From Longitalea luteola (GTDB taxonomy: Bacteria > Bacteroidota > Bacteroidia > Chitinophagales > Chitinophagaceae): a stretch of DNA of 64,000 bases. Positions 18,505 to 28,517 of this stretch are shown in pieces (position 1 is the stretch's first letter; every line of letters begins with the position of its first letter). The translations under genes and the position numbers were made by a program. The stretch spans positions 248,001 through 312,000 of the forward strand of contig NZ_JAFIQX010000009.1 in NCBI RefSeq assembly GCF_017356035.1. The letters are read 5' to 3'. The notes below the pieces were generated by a model. It had not been told where the DNA came from, did no database searches, and was given only the letters and a program-made list of their open reading frames with translations.

Positions 18505-18957
18505 ATGAGACCAATCCCAGTACTTGCCCTGCTAGCCCTGTTAGCCGCCTGTAATACCGATAAGAAACCAGCCGCATCTCTTACGGGCACCTGGCAATTG
18601 CTAACGGGAACCATTATCGAAAAAAATGATACAACCGTTACTGATTATACAAAGGACAAAAAATTCATTAAGGTGATCAATGATTCTCATTTCTGTTTTA
18701 TGGGGCATGATCTTAAACAGGGTAAAGATTCGGCCAATGCCTTCTTCTCTGCCGGCGGCGGTACCTACACGTTAAAAGACAGTACTTATACGGAGCACCT
18801 GCAATACTGCAGCGACCGCGCCTGGGAGAACAATGAATTTCATTTTACGGTTACCATTCACAATGATACGCTCATACAACAAGGCAAGGAAAAAGTAGCC
18901 GGTACGAATATCGACCGGCTGAATATTGAGAAATATGTACGGGTGAAAGGAGAATGA
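18505..18957 (+). CDS. Small lipocalin-like lipoprotein
   Basis: 150 residues, one of only two plus-strand genes in the window. A lipoprotein signal ends at Cys16 (LLALLAAC). The mature part starts with the lipocalin-like LTGTWQLLTGTI motif, followed by alternating strands (FIKVINDSHFCFMG, GGGTYTLKDSTYTEHLQY, NEFHFTVTIHNDTLIQQG) and a final RLNIEKYVRV. This fits the lipocalin-like/DUF4488-type small barrel lipoproteins of Bacteroidota; the ligand is unknown. It is divergent from the MscS gene and convergent with the GH95 gene. Confidence 0.78.
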   Translation: MRPIPVLALLALLAACNTDKKPAASLTGTWQLLTGTIIEKNDTTVTDYTKDKKFIKVINDSHFCFMGHDLKQGKDSANAFFSAGGGTYTLKDSTYTEHLQYCSDRAWENNEFHFTVTIHNDTLIQQGKEKVAGTNIDRLNIEKYVRVKGE

Positions 18958-19016
18958 CCTGTCAGGTCCGCTTAACCTACCGGCCGGGCAAGTTGCTAAT
19001 GCAGACCTTACAGGTC
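18956..19016. repeat. Pair of 13-bp palindromes in the convergent gap
   Basis: GACCTGTCAGGTC (18956-18968) and GACCTTACAGGTC (19004-19016) are each palindromic and also mutual inverted repeats. The first overlaps the stop codon of the lipoprotein gene. They lie between convergent genes, so a two-way terminator is possible, but there is no T run. Confidence 0.55.
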
Positions 19017-19036
19017 AGTAATTATCCGGCAACAAC

Positions 19037-21529
19037 TCAGCGATGTTCAAATTCATATGTCATTCCAGCCATGGTATTAAAGTCATACAGATTGCCTGTA
19101 TTCAGCGTAATGCCTTTAAGTGTTGCTTTTTCGGATACTATTGGTTTGCTGATGGCTGCCACGGCATAAAATGGATTAGGATTGCTGCCGCCGGCCGGCT
19201 GTAATGTTATCTTTCCTTTAGGCGTCAGTGCGCCGGGGACGCGTAACCGGCAGTTGCCGCCTAACCTGGATCGTATTTTTACATAGGTGAGCCTGCCTGC
19301 TGCCCATTTCATGTCGATAACAAAGCCGCCCCGCGCTACCAGTCCCTTTACACTTCCCTGTTTCCATTGATCGGGAATGGCAGGCAATAAATGAATGGCC
19401 CCATCGTGCGACTGCATCAGCATTTCGGCAATACCTGATGTACAACCGAAATTACCATCGATCTGGAAAGGGGGATGCGCATCAAAGAGGTTGGGATAGG
19501 TGCCGCCGTTCTGTCCATGTTGTTCCAACGGCGCGGGCGTAAGCTGGTCGGTTATCAGTTTATACGCCCGGTTGCCATCGAGCAGGCGCGCCCATAAATT
19601 CACTTTCCACCCCATGGACCAGCCGGTCGATTTATCGCCCCGCATAACCAGCGTATTCCGCGCTGCTTCAAACAGCTCCGGACTATTTCCCGGCGAGATC
19701 TGGTTGCTGGGGAATAATCCGTATAAATGCGACACATGCCGGTGCTGGTCATCCGCTTTGTCAAGGTCCTGCAGCCATTCCTGTAACTGGCCGTATTGCC
19801 CTACCTGCATAGGCGGCAACCGTTTTATCATGGTTTGTAAGGTATCCGTAAAGTTTTTATCTAATGATAGAATGGTTGCAGCATGAATGGCATTGGAAAA
19901 CACATCAAATACCAGTTGATTGTCCATTGTAGTACCCGCACTGATACCCACGCCACTCATGTATGTGTTCTCTGGCGACATGGAGGGCGCTACCACCAGC
20001 CAGTTGTGCGATGGCTCCTGCTGCAATACATCTACATAAAATAAAGCAGCGCCTTTCAATACCGGGTATATGTTTTTTAAAAATGCCTTGTCACCAGTGT
20101 ACAGGTAATGCTGCCACAGGTGCTGGCTCAACCAGGCGCCGCCCATGGGCCACATGCCATAAAAACCACCGTCTACCGGCCCCGTTATTCGCCACAGATC
20201 GGTATTGTGATGCAGGTTCCAGCCCCGTGCACGGTACATCTGCTGCGCGCTCTCCTTCCCCGTTTCCGCCAGCTCTTTCAACATGGTGAAGAGGGGTTCA
20301 TGCATTTCGGGTAATGCAGTAACTTCTGCCGGCCAGTAATTCATTTCGGTATTGATGTTCACCGTGTATTTGCTATCCCAGGGCGGACTTAGCTTATCAT
20401 TCCATTTTCCCTGCAGGTTGGCGGGTTGACTGCCGGGCCAGGAGCTCGTGATGAGCAGGTAACGGCCGAACTGAAAATACAATGGTACCAGGGCCGGATC
20501 ATTCCCATTGATAAATTCTGCGATGCGAACATCGGTTGGTTTTGCCATGGAAGCGGTAGCGCCCAGGTTGAGCTGAACGCGATCGAAATATTTTTTGTAG
20601 GCTGCTATGTGCGCCTCTTTAATAGCGCCGAATGGTTTGGCTGTTGCGGCAGTGAGCGCCTTCGTCGCTTTTGCCGCTTCATTGCCGCTGATGTCTTTAT
20701 AATTGATGAAATTGGTGCCAATTGCCATATAAAGCGTAACGGCATTGGCTTTGCTGATCACAATACCGGTATCAGTAAACGAAAGTTTACCACCTTCTGC
20801 TTTTGGCAATACCTGCACCTGGTACCGCAGCCTGCCGGTTTTGTTATCGTTATTGGAAGAAACACCGGTCAGCATTAATTTTCCCTGTCGGGTTTGAATG
20901 GTATATTCTTTATACGGCGTTGTCATGCCCAGGGTACAGGATAAGCTGCCTGGCTTGCTGGCCGAGAAGCGTACCATAATAATATTATCTGTGACCGGTG
21001 CTATGTACTCGCGCTTATACCTGACGCCGTTCGACTCGTAAGAGACAGTGGCAATGGCATTGCTGATATCGAGGTCGCGCTGGTAGGTGGTTATGTTATC
21101 CTGGTCGTGAAACCGGATCATCAAATTACCGGCAGTTTGGTAAGGCATTCCATAATTGCAACCAGCAGGCGCATTACGTGGAAATGTTTTGTTCGAGAGG
21201 TCCTGCGCTTCCTTATTCCTGCCTTCAAACAGCAGTTTCCTTATCTGCTGAATGGAATCGTATACATTTGGAATGATATTGTTACCGGGTTCTCCGGCCC
21301 AGATCGTTTCTTCGTTCAACTGCAGGCGTTCATTGTTTACATCGCCAAACACCATGGCTGCCAGGCGGCCATTGCCTATAGGCAGGGCTTCATTCCAACC
21401 AGCCGCCGGTTTGTCGTACCAGAGCCGCATGGGGTTGGGATCAGCTTGTTGTGCACTAAGCGCAAAGGACAGCAGCAAAGCCAAAACAACTGATGAAAGC
21501 GAGGCTGACGGGCAGGTTGTTTTTTTCAT
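19037..21529 (-). CDS. Glycoside hydrolase family 95 alpha-L-fucosidase
   Basis: 830 residues with a signal peptide ending SAQQ (about 1-28). The N-terminal GH95 domain shows [21 protein letters not shown] (core [18 protein letters not shown]) and [11 protein letters not shown]. The (alpha/alpha)6 catalytic domain has [14 protein letters not shown] and [13 protein letters not shown] (about residue 392, the Asn pair that activates water), APSMSPEN (about 515, catalytic Glu) and QIDGNFG (about 690, conserved Asp). These match the inverting 1,2-alpha-L-fucosidase mechanism known for the family; some members act on alpha-L-galactosides. It probably works in the periplasm. It lies between two efflux operons with no SusCD next to it. 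Confidence 0.94.
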   Translation of the reverse strand: MKKTTCPSASLSSVVLALLLSFALSAQQADPNPMRLWYDKPAAGWNEALPIGNGRLAAMVFGDVNNERLQLNEETIWAGEPGNNIIPNVYDSIQQIRKLLFEGRNKEAQDLSNKTFPRNAPAGCNYGMPYQTAGNLMIRFHDQDNITTYQRDLDISNAIATVSYESNGVRYKREYIAPVTDNIIMVRFSASKPGSLSCTLGMTTPYKEYTIQTRQGKLMLTGVSSNNDNKTGRLRYQVQVLPKAEGGKLSFTDTGIVISKANAVTLYMAIGTNFINYKDISGNEAAKATKALTAATAKPFGAIKEAHIAAYKKYFDRVQLNLGATASMAKPTDVRIAEFINGNDPALVPLYFQFGRYLLITSSWPGSQPANLQGKWNDKLSPPWDSKYTVNINTEMNYWPAEVTALPEMHEPLFTMLKELAETGKESAQQMYRARGWNLHHNTDLWRITGPVDGGFYGMWPMGGAWLSQHLWQHYLYTGDKAFLKNIYPVLKGAALFYVDVLQQEPSHNWLVVAPSMSPENTYMSGVGISAGTTMDNQLVFDVFSNAIHAATILSLDKNFTDTLQTMIKRLPPMQVGQYGQLQEWLQDLDKADDQHRHVSHLYGLFPSNQISPGNSPELFEAARNTLVMRGDKSTGWSMGWKVNLWARLLDGNRAYKLITDQLTPAPLEQHGQNGGTYPNLFDAHPPFQIDGNFGCTSGIAEMLMQSHDGAIHLLPAIPDQWKQGSVKGLVARGGFVIDMKWAAGRLTYVKIRSRLGGNCRLRVPGALTPKGKITLQPAGGSNPNPFYAVAAISKPIVSEKATLKGITLNTGNLYDFNTMAGMTYEFEHR

Positions 21530-21565
21530 ATGTAGCTGGAAATTATAACAACTTTAATGATGTGG

Positions 21566-21573
21566 CAAACCTA
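21566..21573 (-). promoter_or_regulatory. Possible -7 promoter element for the GH95 gene
   Basis: TAGGTTTG on the minus strand fits TAnnTTTG, 36 bp upstream of the ATG. A TTG lies 24 bp further up, somewhat far for a -33 box. Confidence 0.4.
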
Positions 21574-21638
21574 TTTGCCGCAGCGTTAAAACAGGTTCAA
21601 TAATTGTCCCTTTTGGTTCAATTTTTATTGTAGCTGCC

Positions 21639-21669
21639 AAAAAAAGGGCAGCGGTAAAAACCGCTGCCC
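21639..21669 (-). terminator. Rho-independent terminator of the second RND operon
   Basis: Perfect 10-bp stem GGGCAGCGGT (21646-21655) and ACCGCTGCCC (21660-21669), loop of 4 nt, followed on the minus strand by TTTTTTT. It lies 39 bp past the stop of the outer-membrane factor gene. Confidence 0.92.
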
Positions 21670-21707
21670 GCCTTTTCGCTTTCCCTGGATCTTTTGTTCG
21701 CGACCCA

Positions 21708-23156
21708 TCATTCCCAGCCTCCGCCCAGGGAACGGTACAGCTGGATTTGAGAGATATAAATATTTTTCTTCTGCTCCAGTAATTGCAACTCTGCCTCCAG
21801 CACATTCTTTTGCGCCGTGATCACCTCCAGGTAAGAGGCATAACCGGTAAGGTATAATTCCCGGGCCGATGAAACGGCTGCCTGTAATTCCTGCACTTCC
21901 TGCAACTTGAGGGCATACGATTTTTTGAAATTCTCCACCGCACTCATATTGGTGACCACTTCGCTGTAGGCATTCAGCAACTTTTGCTGGTAGTTATATA
22001 CCGATTCCCTGCTGGCTGCATTGGCCATCACGTATTGGGCTTTCAACCGGCGTTGCTGAAACAACGGGGCAGTAAGCCCACCGGCGATGCCGTAAGCTGC
22101 GCTGCCCGCATTGAATAGCAGTGAAGGTGTAAATGCATTGAGTGCTATGTATGGGTTAAGCGTTAATGATGGCAAAAAAGCCGCCCGGGCTGCCTGCACC
22201 ATTTCGTTACTGGCCCGCATATCATATTCTGCCTGCTGTACATCAGGCCGGGCCGATAAGAGGCTGGCGGGTAATCCGCTTTCCAATGAAACTGCTACCG
22301 ATTCGGGCAATGCCGTATCGCGGCTGATCTGCCCGGGGTATTTACCGGCCAGGGCATTCAATTCATTCTCAACGCGGGTGCGTTCCTGCAGGATACGATA
22401 TTCAATACCCCGGGTATTCAGTAATTGGGCCCTGAATTGCTGCACCGCCAGCTCATTGGCGCGACCGCCCGCTTTTTGCGCTTCCACAATTTCCACGGCG
22501 TGTTGTTGAAGCTCTATGTTCTTTTTTACAATTTCAAGTTCTGTATCGAGGCCCAATAAATTATAGTAGCCTTCTGCAAGTGTGGCTACCAGTGACGTTA
22601 TGATCAATTGCCTGCCCTTTTCTGTTGCCAGCAGCTCTGCCTGTGCGGCTTTCTTCTGATGGCGCAGTTTACCCCAAAGATCTATCTCCCAGGAGCTGGT
22701 GAAGCCAATGAACATATCAGTGGTTGGGCTCACGGGTATCTTCTGGTCTTTGCCAATGTTGGGCGACAAATTGGTGTCGAAATTACCTACCCCATTCAGC
22801 GTGTAATCGCCGTACCTGTCTGCCGCTGCACTAACAACGCCATTTACGGAAGGTAAAAAAGCGCCTTTCCGTTCTGCCAGGCGGGCATGCGCCATGGCAA
22901 TGCGTTGCATGGCCATGTTCAGATCGGTATTATCTTTTAAGGCCGATTCAATAAAATTGTGCAACCGGGTATCGGGAAATATTTCCTTGAACGCCAACCT
23001 CGTTGAATCAGTACCGGCGGTTGTGACACCGGTTGTATCGCTATACCGCTCCGGCAATGGTTTAACCCGTGGCAAAGGTGACGGCTGCATTACTTTGCAA
23101 CCCGTCACTGTGCCAACGGCTAAAACAACAAAAAACCCTAAAAATTTATGTTTCAT
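21708..23156 (-). CDS. RND efflux outer-membrane factor, TolC/NodT-type lipoprotein
   Basis: 482 residues with a lipoprotein signal (VLAVGTVTGC, Cys20). Two OEP domains carry long helices (DNTDLNMAMQRIAMAHARLA near 95-115) and the NodT-type LPASLLSARPDVQQAEYDM segment near 300; the tail is LYRSLGGGWE. It is a paralogue of the factor at 9185..10618, with the same order of motifs. It is the last gene of the second pump operon and ends at a strong terminator. The pump gene lies 162 bp upstream, and the gap is filled with degenerate repeats. Confidence 0.94.
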   Translation of the reverse strand: MKHKFLGFFVVLAVGTVTGCKVMQPSPLPRVKPLPERYSDTTGVTTAGTDSTRLAFKEIFPDTRLHNFIESALKDNTDLNMAMQRIAMAHARLAERKGAFLPSVNGVVSAAADRYGDYTLNGVGNFDTNLSPNIGKDQKIPVSPTTDMFIGFTSSWEIDLWGKLRHQKKAAQAELLATEKGRQLIITSLVATLAEGYYNLLGLDTELEIVKKNIELQQHAVEIVEAQKAGGRANELAVQQFRAQLLNTRGIEYRILQERTRVENELNALAGKYPGQISRDTALPESVAVSLESGLPASLLSARPDVQQAEYDMRASNEMVQAARAAFLPSLTLNPYIALNAFTPSLLFNAGSAAYGIAGGLTAPLFQQRRLKAQYVMANAASRESVYNYQQKLLNAYSEVVTNMSAVENFKKSYALKLQEVQELQAAVSSARELYLTGYASYLEVITAQKNVLEAELQLLEQKKNIYISQIQLYRSLGGGWE

Positions 23157-23175
23157 TATTTAATTACGTTAATGT

Positions 23176-23320
23176 TGGTGAATGGTCAATGGTGAGTGGT
23201 GAATAGCTCCCGAAATTCTCAATTCACAACTTTACTTTCACCACCTCAAATTCACTGCCTCCTGCCTTTTCTGACTTCCGACTTCTGACCTCTGACTTCT
23301 GGCCTCTGATTTCCGATTTC
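23176..23320. repeat. Degenerate short-word repeats between pump and outer-membrane factor genes
   Basis: GGTGAATGGTCAATGG-type words (23177-23213) are followed by their approximate reverse complement (ATTCACAACTTTACTTTCAC and neighbours, 23222-23254), then by a second family of CTTCTGAC/CTCTGAC words (23268-23320). The layout resembles 13794-13927, again inside an RND operon but at a different junction. Confidence 0.75.
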
Positions 23321-26300
23321 ACGACTCCTCATGTACCATATGCTCAGTCAGCGGCTCACCGTCGGCGATCTTCGCATTCTTCTTCAATCTTCTTTTACGG
23401 CTGAGCATGAACAATCCATACAATCCCGGAATCAGGAAAATTCCAAAGATGGTACCGATCAACATACCGCCGGCAGCAGCGTTCCCGATGGAACGGTTAC
23501 CCATAGCGCCTGCGCCACTGGCTATACACAAGGGTATCAGACCGGCAATGAAAGCGAATGACGTCATCAGGATCGGGCGCAACCTCGATACGGCGCCTTG
23601 TTTGGCGGCTTCCACTACGGAAGCACCTGCCCGTCGCCGTTGCACGGCCACTTCCACAATAAGGATGGCATTCTTGGCCAGCAACCCGATCAACATGATC
23701 AACGCTACCTGTGCATAAATATTATTCTCCAAACCCATTGCCCATAACAAACCAAACGCACCGGCCACACCGGCTGGCAGTGACAGGATCACCGCCAGCG
23801 GCAGCAAAAAGCTTTCGTATTGTGCGGCCAGCAACAGGTATACAAACACTAAACAGACTATAAAAATATAAACGGCCTGGTTACCCGAAATGATCTGCTC
23901 ACGCGTCATGCCGCTCCATTCATACGTATACCCTTTTGGTAAAACGCTATCTGCTACGTGCTGAATGGCATTGATAGCCTGTCCGCTCGAGTAACCCGGT
24001 GTAGCGTCACCGTTGATCATGGCCGCCGTGTACATATTATACCGGGATATTTGTTCGGGACCGTATACCTTTTCCATGGTGATGAAATTGGAATAAGGCA
24101 CCATTTCGCCTTTGTCGTTCTTCACATATAACTTTAACACGTCTTCAGGGTTGGCGCGGTAAAACGGCAGGGCCTGCAACATCACTTTATACATCTGTTC
24201 GAAACGGATAAAGTTGGTGGCATAATAACTACCCAGCAGCGTTTGCAATGTGTTCATCGCATCTGCAACACTTACGCCCTGTTTGGCAGCCATTTCCTGG
24301 TCAACATGGATCAGGTATTGCGGGAAGTTGGGATTAAAGCTGGTATTGGCGCCCGAGATAGCAGGATGCTGTTTCAGCGTGGTCAGGAATTTGTCTGACA
24401 CTTCTGCCATCTCCTGCAAGCTGGAATTTCGGTTCTTATTCAATAACCGGAATTCAAAACCGCCGGCATTACCAAAACCAGGAACGGTAGGTGGTTCAAA
24501 GTATTCAACCACCGCATCGGAGATATGACTGGTACGGCTCTTTAGCACCTTCATGATCTCTTCCACGCTTTCATCTCTTTCATCCCAGGTTTTTAAATTG
24601 ATCATGGCCATGCCATACGATGCACCGGAAACGTCACTCATCAAACTATAACCGGCCAGGGTGCTCACATTATCGATGCTCTTTTCACCGGCTATGGCTT
24701 TTTGCACCAGGTCAAGCACTTCCTCCGTACGTTCAACCGTTGAACCGGGTGGTGTGGTAACGTTCACATAGATCATACTCTGGTCTTCGGCCGGAATAAA
24801 ACCGGAAGGCAGGAATTTCGAGATGCCCCAGGTAGCCACGCAAAAGAATGCCAGCATGCCCAGGGTGATCGCTTTACGCTTTACCATCTTCTGCACCATC
24901 CGGCCATAGGATGCTTCCGTTTTATTGTACACTTTGTTAAAACCGCCGAAGAATTTATCCAGCAGGTTTTTCTTTCGCTTCTTCCCGTGGTTATGCTTCA
25001 ACATCAGGGCGCACAGGGCCGGTGTGAGCGTTAAGGCATTAATACCGGAGATCACGATCGACATTGCCAGTGTCAGTGAGAACTGCCGGTAGAATACCCC
25101 CACCGGCCCGGAGAGGAAGGCAACGGGTACAAACACTGCCGACATTACGCCTGTGATGGCGACAATAGCGCCGCCAATTTCTTTCATGGCCGCAATGGTG
25201 GCTTCGGTTGGCGGCAAATGTTCCTCGGTCATTTTTACGTGCACCGCTTCCACCACCACGATCGCATTATCTACCACGATACCAATGGCCAGTACCAGGG
25301 CGAACAGCGTTAACATGTTGATGGAGAAGCCGAGCATTTGCATAAATGCGAGGGTACCGATCAGGGCTACGGGTACCGCCAATGCAGGGATGAGGGTAGA
25401 ACGGAAGTCCTGCAGGAAGATGAACACTACGATAAACACCAGGATGAATGCTTCCATCAAAGTGCGCAGCACTTCATGAATGCTCGCATCCAGAAAGCGT
25501 GATACGTCGTAGGCATAGTTATAGGTCATGCCGGGCGGGAAGGAAGTTTCTTTCAGCTCTTCCATCTTGGCCTTGATGGTCTGGATCACTTCCCTCGCAT
25601 TGGAGCCCGGCCGTTGTTTTATGAGGATAGACGCCGAGGGACGGCCATCTGTTTTCGACACCATGTCGTAACTCACTGTACCGAACTCTACATCTGCTAT
25701 GTCTTTCAACCGCAACAGGGATCCGTCGTCATTGGCCCGCAAGACCACATTCTTGTATTGATCAGGCGTGTTGAATTTACCGGTATATTTTAAAATGTAT
25801 TGTTTGGCCTGTTTGTCCTTGCCGGAGTTTTCACCGGTTGAACCGGGCGCCGCTTCGATATTCTGGTTACGCAATGCCGTAATGATCTCCTCGGTTGAGA
25901 TATTATAGGCCAATAATTTGTCAGGCTTTAACCATACCCGCATAGAATAGTCACGGGCACCCATGATATCTACGAAGCCCACCCCGTTGATGCGTTTTAA
26001 CTCCTGCAATACGTTGATGTCGGTGAAATTGTAAATGAACTCTTCATCGGCGGTGCTGTCCTCACTCATGATGTTCAAATACAACAGCATGGAATTCACT
26101 TCTTTTTCTGAAGTAACACCGGCTTTGATCACTTCTTCCGGCAGCTGGTCAAGTACGGTTGTCACGCGGTTCTGCACATTCACCGCGGCCAGATCGGGAT
26201 CGGTGCCCACCTCGAAGAACACCTGTATCAGGGTGACCCCGTTGTTACTGCTCACCGAACTCATGTAGGTCATGCCGGGCACACCGTTAATGGCCCGCTC

Positions 26301-26495
26301 CAATGGTACGGCTACCGCTTTGGTACAAACGTCGGCATTGGCGCCGTTATAGGTAGCGGTTACCACTACCGATGGCGGCACGATATCGGGGAATTGGGTT
26401 ACGGGCAGGGAAAATAAGGACAGTACGCCCAGTAATAATATGACAATGGAAATTACAAGCGACAAAATAGGCCGCCTGATAAATAGCTCAAACAT
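23319..26495 (-). CDS. HAE1-family RND multidrug efflux permease (AcrB/MexB-like)
   Basis: 1058 residues. It begins FELFIRRPILSLVISIVILL, has the relay helix LVLAIGIVVDNAIVVVEAVH with the Asp-Asn pair near residue 407, and the second bundle with LLLAAQYESFLLPLAVILS and LIGLLAKNAILIVEVAVQRR. Periplasmic docking and pore domains flank the bundles as in AcrB. It is a paralogue of 10605..13778 with many changed periplasmic residues, so its substrates may differ. It works with the adaptor at 26560..27681 and the outer-membrane factor at 21708..23156. The C-terminus carries a charged tail (RKRRLKKNAKIADGE). Confidence 0.97.
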   Translation of the reverse strand: MFELFIRRPILSLVISIVILLLGVLSLFSLPVTQFPDIVPPSVVVTATYNGANADVCTKAVAVPLERAINGVPGMTYMSSVSSNNGVTLIQVFFEVGTDPDLAAVNVQNRVTTVLDQLPEEVIKAGVTSEKEVNSMLLYLNIMSEDSTADEEFIYNFTDINVLQELKRINGVGFVDIMGARDYSMRVWLKPDKLLAYNISTEEIITALRNQNIEAAPGSTGENSGKDKQAKQYILKYTGKFNTPDQYKNVVLRANDDGSLLRLKDIADVEFGTVSYDMVSKTDGRPSASILIKQRPGSNAREVIQTIKAKMEELKETSFPPGMTYNYAYDVSRFLDASIHEVLRTLMEAFILVFIVVFIFLQDFRSTLIPALAVPVALIGTLAFMQMLGFSINMLTLFALVLAIGIVVDNAIVVVEAVHVKMTEEHLPPTEATIAAMKEIGGAIVAITGVMSAVFVPVAFLSGPVGVFYRQFSLTLAMSIVISGINALTLTPALCALMLKHNHGKKRKKNLLDKFFGGFNKVYNKTEASYGRMVQKMVKRKAITLGMLAFFCVATWGISKFLPSGFIPAEDQSMIYVNVTTPPGSTVERTEEVLDLVQKAIAGEKSIDNVSTLAGYSLMSDVSGASYGMAMINLKTWDERDESVEEIMKVLKSRTSHISDAVVEYFEPPTVPGFGNAGGFEFRLLNKNRNSSLQEMAEVSDKFLTTLKQHPAISGANTSFNPNFPQYLIHVDQEMAAKQGVSVADAMNTLQTLLGSYYATNFIRFEQMYKVMLQALPFYRANPEDVLKLYVKNDKGEMVPYSNFITMEKVYGPEQISRYNMYTAAMINGDATPGYSSGQAINAIQHVADSVLPKGYTYEWSGMTREQIISGNQAVYIFIVCLVFVYLLLAAQYESFLLPLAVILSLPAGVAGAFGLLWAMGLENNIYAQVALIMLIGLLAKNAILIVEVAVQRRRAGASVVEAAKQGAVSRLRPILMTSFAFIAGLIPLCIASGAGAMGNRSIGNAAAGGMLIGTIFGIFLIPGLYGLFMLSRKRRLKKNAKIADGEPLTEHMVHEES

Positions 26496-26559
26496 GCTTG
26501 CTGGTTTTTCTACTTTTTTAGAATATTATTGAAGTACTGTTTGACTGTTATTACAACAA

Positions 26560-27681
26560 TCAATTAACAGCAAGGCTGTCTGTAGCTATCATACGCGGTT
26601 TTATTGTACTTCCCTCTCTGATATTCTGCACACCTTCATAGATGATACGGTCGCCTTCGTCGAGGCCCGACTTAACCAGCACGAAATCATCGATCCTTGA
26701 TTCCGGTTCAAAGCCTTTCATTCGCACTTTCAGGTCATTGCCCAGTACAAATACATAGTTCCGGTCCTGGATCTCCAATACGGAGCGTTGGGGTATCATC
26801 AATGCTTTTTTAACATTGGTGGTAAGCAGGATATTACCGCTGGCGCCATGTTTCAGCATTTTGGTAGGATTGGGGAATACCGCTCTAAAGGCAATAGAAC
26901 CGGTTTCAGTATCAAACTCCCCTTCCATGGTCTCAATTTTTCCTGGGTATTTGTAAACAGTACCGTCTGCCAGCTGTAACTCGGCAGCAGATTGCTGGCG
27001 GTTACCCTCCTGTTTACTTTTTACATAATTGAGGTATTCTTTTTCAGATACTTTGAAGTATACATGCATGGCATGGATATCCGATACGCTGGTGAGCAGG
27101 GTGCCTTCTGAAATAAGGCTTCCGCGTTTTTGCAGGATGCGGTCGATGATGCCATCGAAGGGCGCCCTTACGGTTGTATAGGAAAGACTGATCCTGGCTT
27201 TTTCTTCTTTGGCCCGGGCTTCATCTACTTTCGCTTTTGCAGCAGCGAGCTTGGCATTGGCCAGATCCAGGTCGCTTTCGGTTACGATCTTTTTATCTAC
27301 GAGCGACTGAACCCGGCGCAGTTCTACTTCTGCACTTTTCACTTCGGCCTGCGCGCTGGTCAACGAGGCTTTTGCTTCAGACAGCTGTACTTTAAATTCG
27401 GCATCATTCAGGGTAAACATTACCTGTCCTTTCTTTACCAGCTGCCCTTCATCGACCATAATATTTTCCAGGAACCCGGATACTTTCGCCCGCAGCTCAA
27501 CGTGCTGATAAGCATTGATGCTTGCCACGTACGACTTGTGCAGGGTAGTATCCTTGCTCTTCAATTCAAAAACAGGTAACTCTATAACTTCTACTTCCTT
27601 TTCGGTATTTCCTTTAACACCACAACCTGTTAGCCAGATTATGCACAAAATATTAATTGCTGCAAAAGCTTTCATGCTCAT
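26560..27681 (-). CDS. RND efflux periplasmic adaptor (membrane fusion protein)
   Basis: 373 residues from the ATG at 27681, chosen because it gives a compact lipoprotein signal (AFAAINILCIIWLTGC); the TTG at 27729 would add 16 unlikely residues. Lipoyl halves are VELRAKVSGFLENIMVDEGQ (about 60-80) and YTTVRAPFDGIIDRI (about 160-174), separated by a coiled-coil hairpin (ASLTSAQAEVKSAEVELRRV and AAAKAKVDEARAKEEKARI). A beta-barrel and membrane-proximal domain follow. It is the first pump gene of the second operon, with a 64-bp gap to the permease. Confidence 0.95.
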   Translation of the reverse strand: MSMKAFAAINILCIIWLTGCGVKGNTEKEVEVIELPVFELKSKDTTLHKSYVASINAYQHVELRAKVSGFLENIMVDEGQLVKKGQVMFTLNDAEFKVQLSEAKASLTSAQAEVKSAEVELRRVQSLVDKKIVTESDLDLANAKLAAAKAKVDEARAKEEKARISLSYTTVRAPFDGIIDRILQKRGSLISEGTLLTSVSDIHAMHVYFKVSEKEYLNYVKSKQEGNRQQSAAELQLADGTVYKYPGKIETMEGEFDTETGSIAFRAVFPNPTKMLKHGASGNILLTTNVKKALMIPQRSVLEIQDRNYVFVLGNDLKVRMKGFEPESRIDDFVLVKSGLDEGDRIIYEGVQNIREGSTIKPRMIATDSLAVN

Positions 27682-27804
27682 ACAAAGTTTAAATAAGTAT
27701 ATGAATGGAATGGCCATTGGGCCAGACAATCTATTTAGGAATATGCAAGCACACGATCGCCATACTTATATTATAAGCAGGCCGGGCATTTGTATGTACG
27801 TTAC

Positions 27805-28170
27805 TCAGAAAGGTGTGAGCCGGAAAAGAAACAGGTAATAAAATGGTGGAAGATGCGCTGTGGTCGCGTTCTGAAGGGCTGACTCCGAGAGTGGACAGTA
27901 CGTTTCAACCGGTGTGGTGGTCTGCACGTGACTGATCCTTAAATAAGATGCGGCCCTAAACCTGGTTCTGAACTTGGTTTGCTTTTTGGCCGGATGATGG
28001 CTAATGAAAACAGCCTGGTCTTCATGGTCCACCGCCTGCAGCTGTACCGGCATGCTAATGGCATTAGCCAGATCGCTTTTCAGCGATCGCTCGTGCCTGC
28101 CGGTTCCAGCCATCGCGATGGTACCTAACAGTAGATAAACAATAAATTGAAATATATACTTGTTATTCAC
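27805..28170 (-). CDS. Small exported protein upstream of the second RND operon
   Basis: 121 residues starting at a GTG. The first 21 residues form a signal peptide (YIFQFIVYLLLGTIAMAG). The mature part is basic in the middle (AKKQTKFRTRFRAASYL) and ends with the aromatic tail PPFYYLFLFRLTPF. No family is recognised. It lies 123 bp upstream of the adaptor gene, on the same strand, and a TACTTTTG -7-type box lies 33 bp upstream, so it may be the first gene of the efflux transcript. Its position parallels the small gene at 15169..15564, although similarity is limited to the exported nature, size and hydrophobic C-terminus. Confidence 0.55.
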   Translation of the reverse strand: MNNKYIFQFIVYLLLGTIAMAGTGRHERSLKSDLANAISMPVQLQAVDHEDQAVFISHHPAKKQTKFRTRFRAASYLRISHVQTTTPVETYCPLSESALQNATTAHLPPFYYLFLFRLTPF

Positions 28171-28202
28171 AGATCAGGATTTTTTCCAGGTGAACTGCCG
28201 CG

Positions 28203-28210
28203 CAAAAGTA
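28203..28210 (-). promoter_or_regulatory. Possible -7 promoter element of the second RND operon
   Basis: TACTTTTG on the minus strand fits TAnnTTTG and lies 33 bp before the GTG of the small exported gene. No -33 box is evident. The rest of the gap 28211-28375 shows nothing else I can name. Confidence 0.4.
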
Positions 28211-28375
28211 CTAAGGCAAAAAGAATATTTCCCTTTTAAAGGATTAAATATTTGTTGAAACGGTTGCAACCTCTCTAAATTATTCAGCCTTTTCCTGTTT
28301 TTTTAAGTGTATCATCAACAATACTCATTGATTTTTAATTACATTCTAATACGGGCTAAACGCTAAAACCACATG

Positions 28376-28410
28376 CAAATAAAAGACCTCCCCAAAATGT
28401 TGGGGAGGTC
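28376..28410 (-). terminator. Rho-independent terminator of the lyase/SusCD operon
   Basis: Perfect 9-bp stem GACCTCCCC (28385-28393) and GGGGAGGTC (28402-28410), loop of 8 nt, followed on the minus strand by TTTTATTT. It lies about 107 bp past the stop of the lyase gene. Confidence 0.85.
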
Positions 28411-28517
28411 AATTTAGTTTCCGTTCCTGTGCCTCCTGACTTACACAGGCCAGAAAAAGATGTAAGGGATACTAGGATATTGGATCTTCTATCTTGCTCA
28501 GATATTGTAAACTATTC

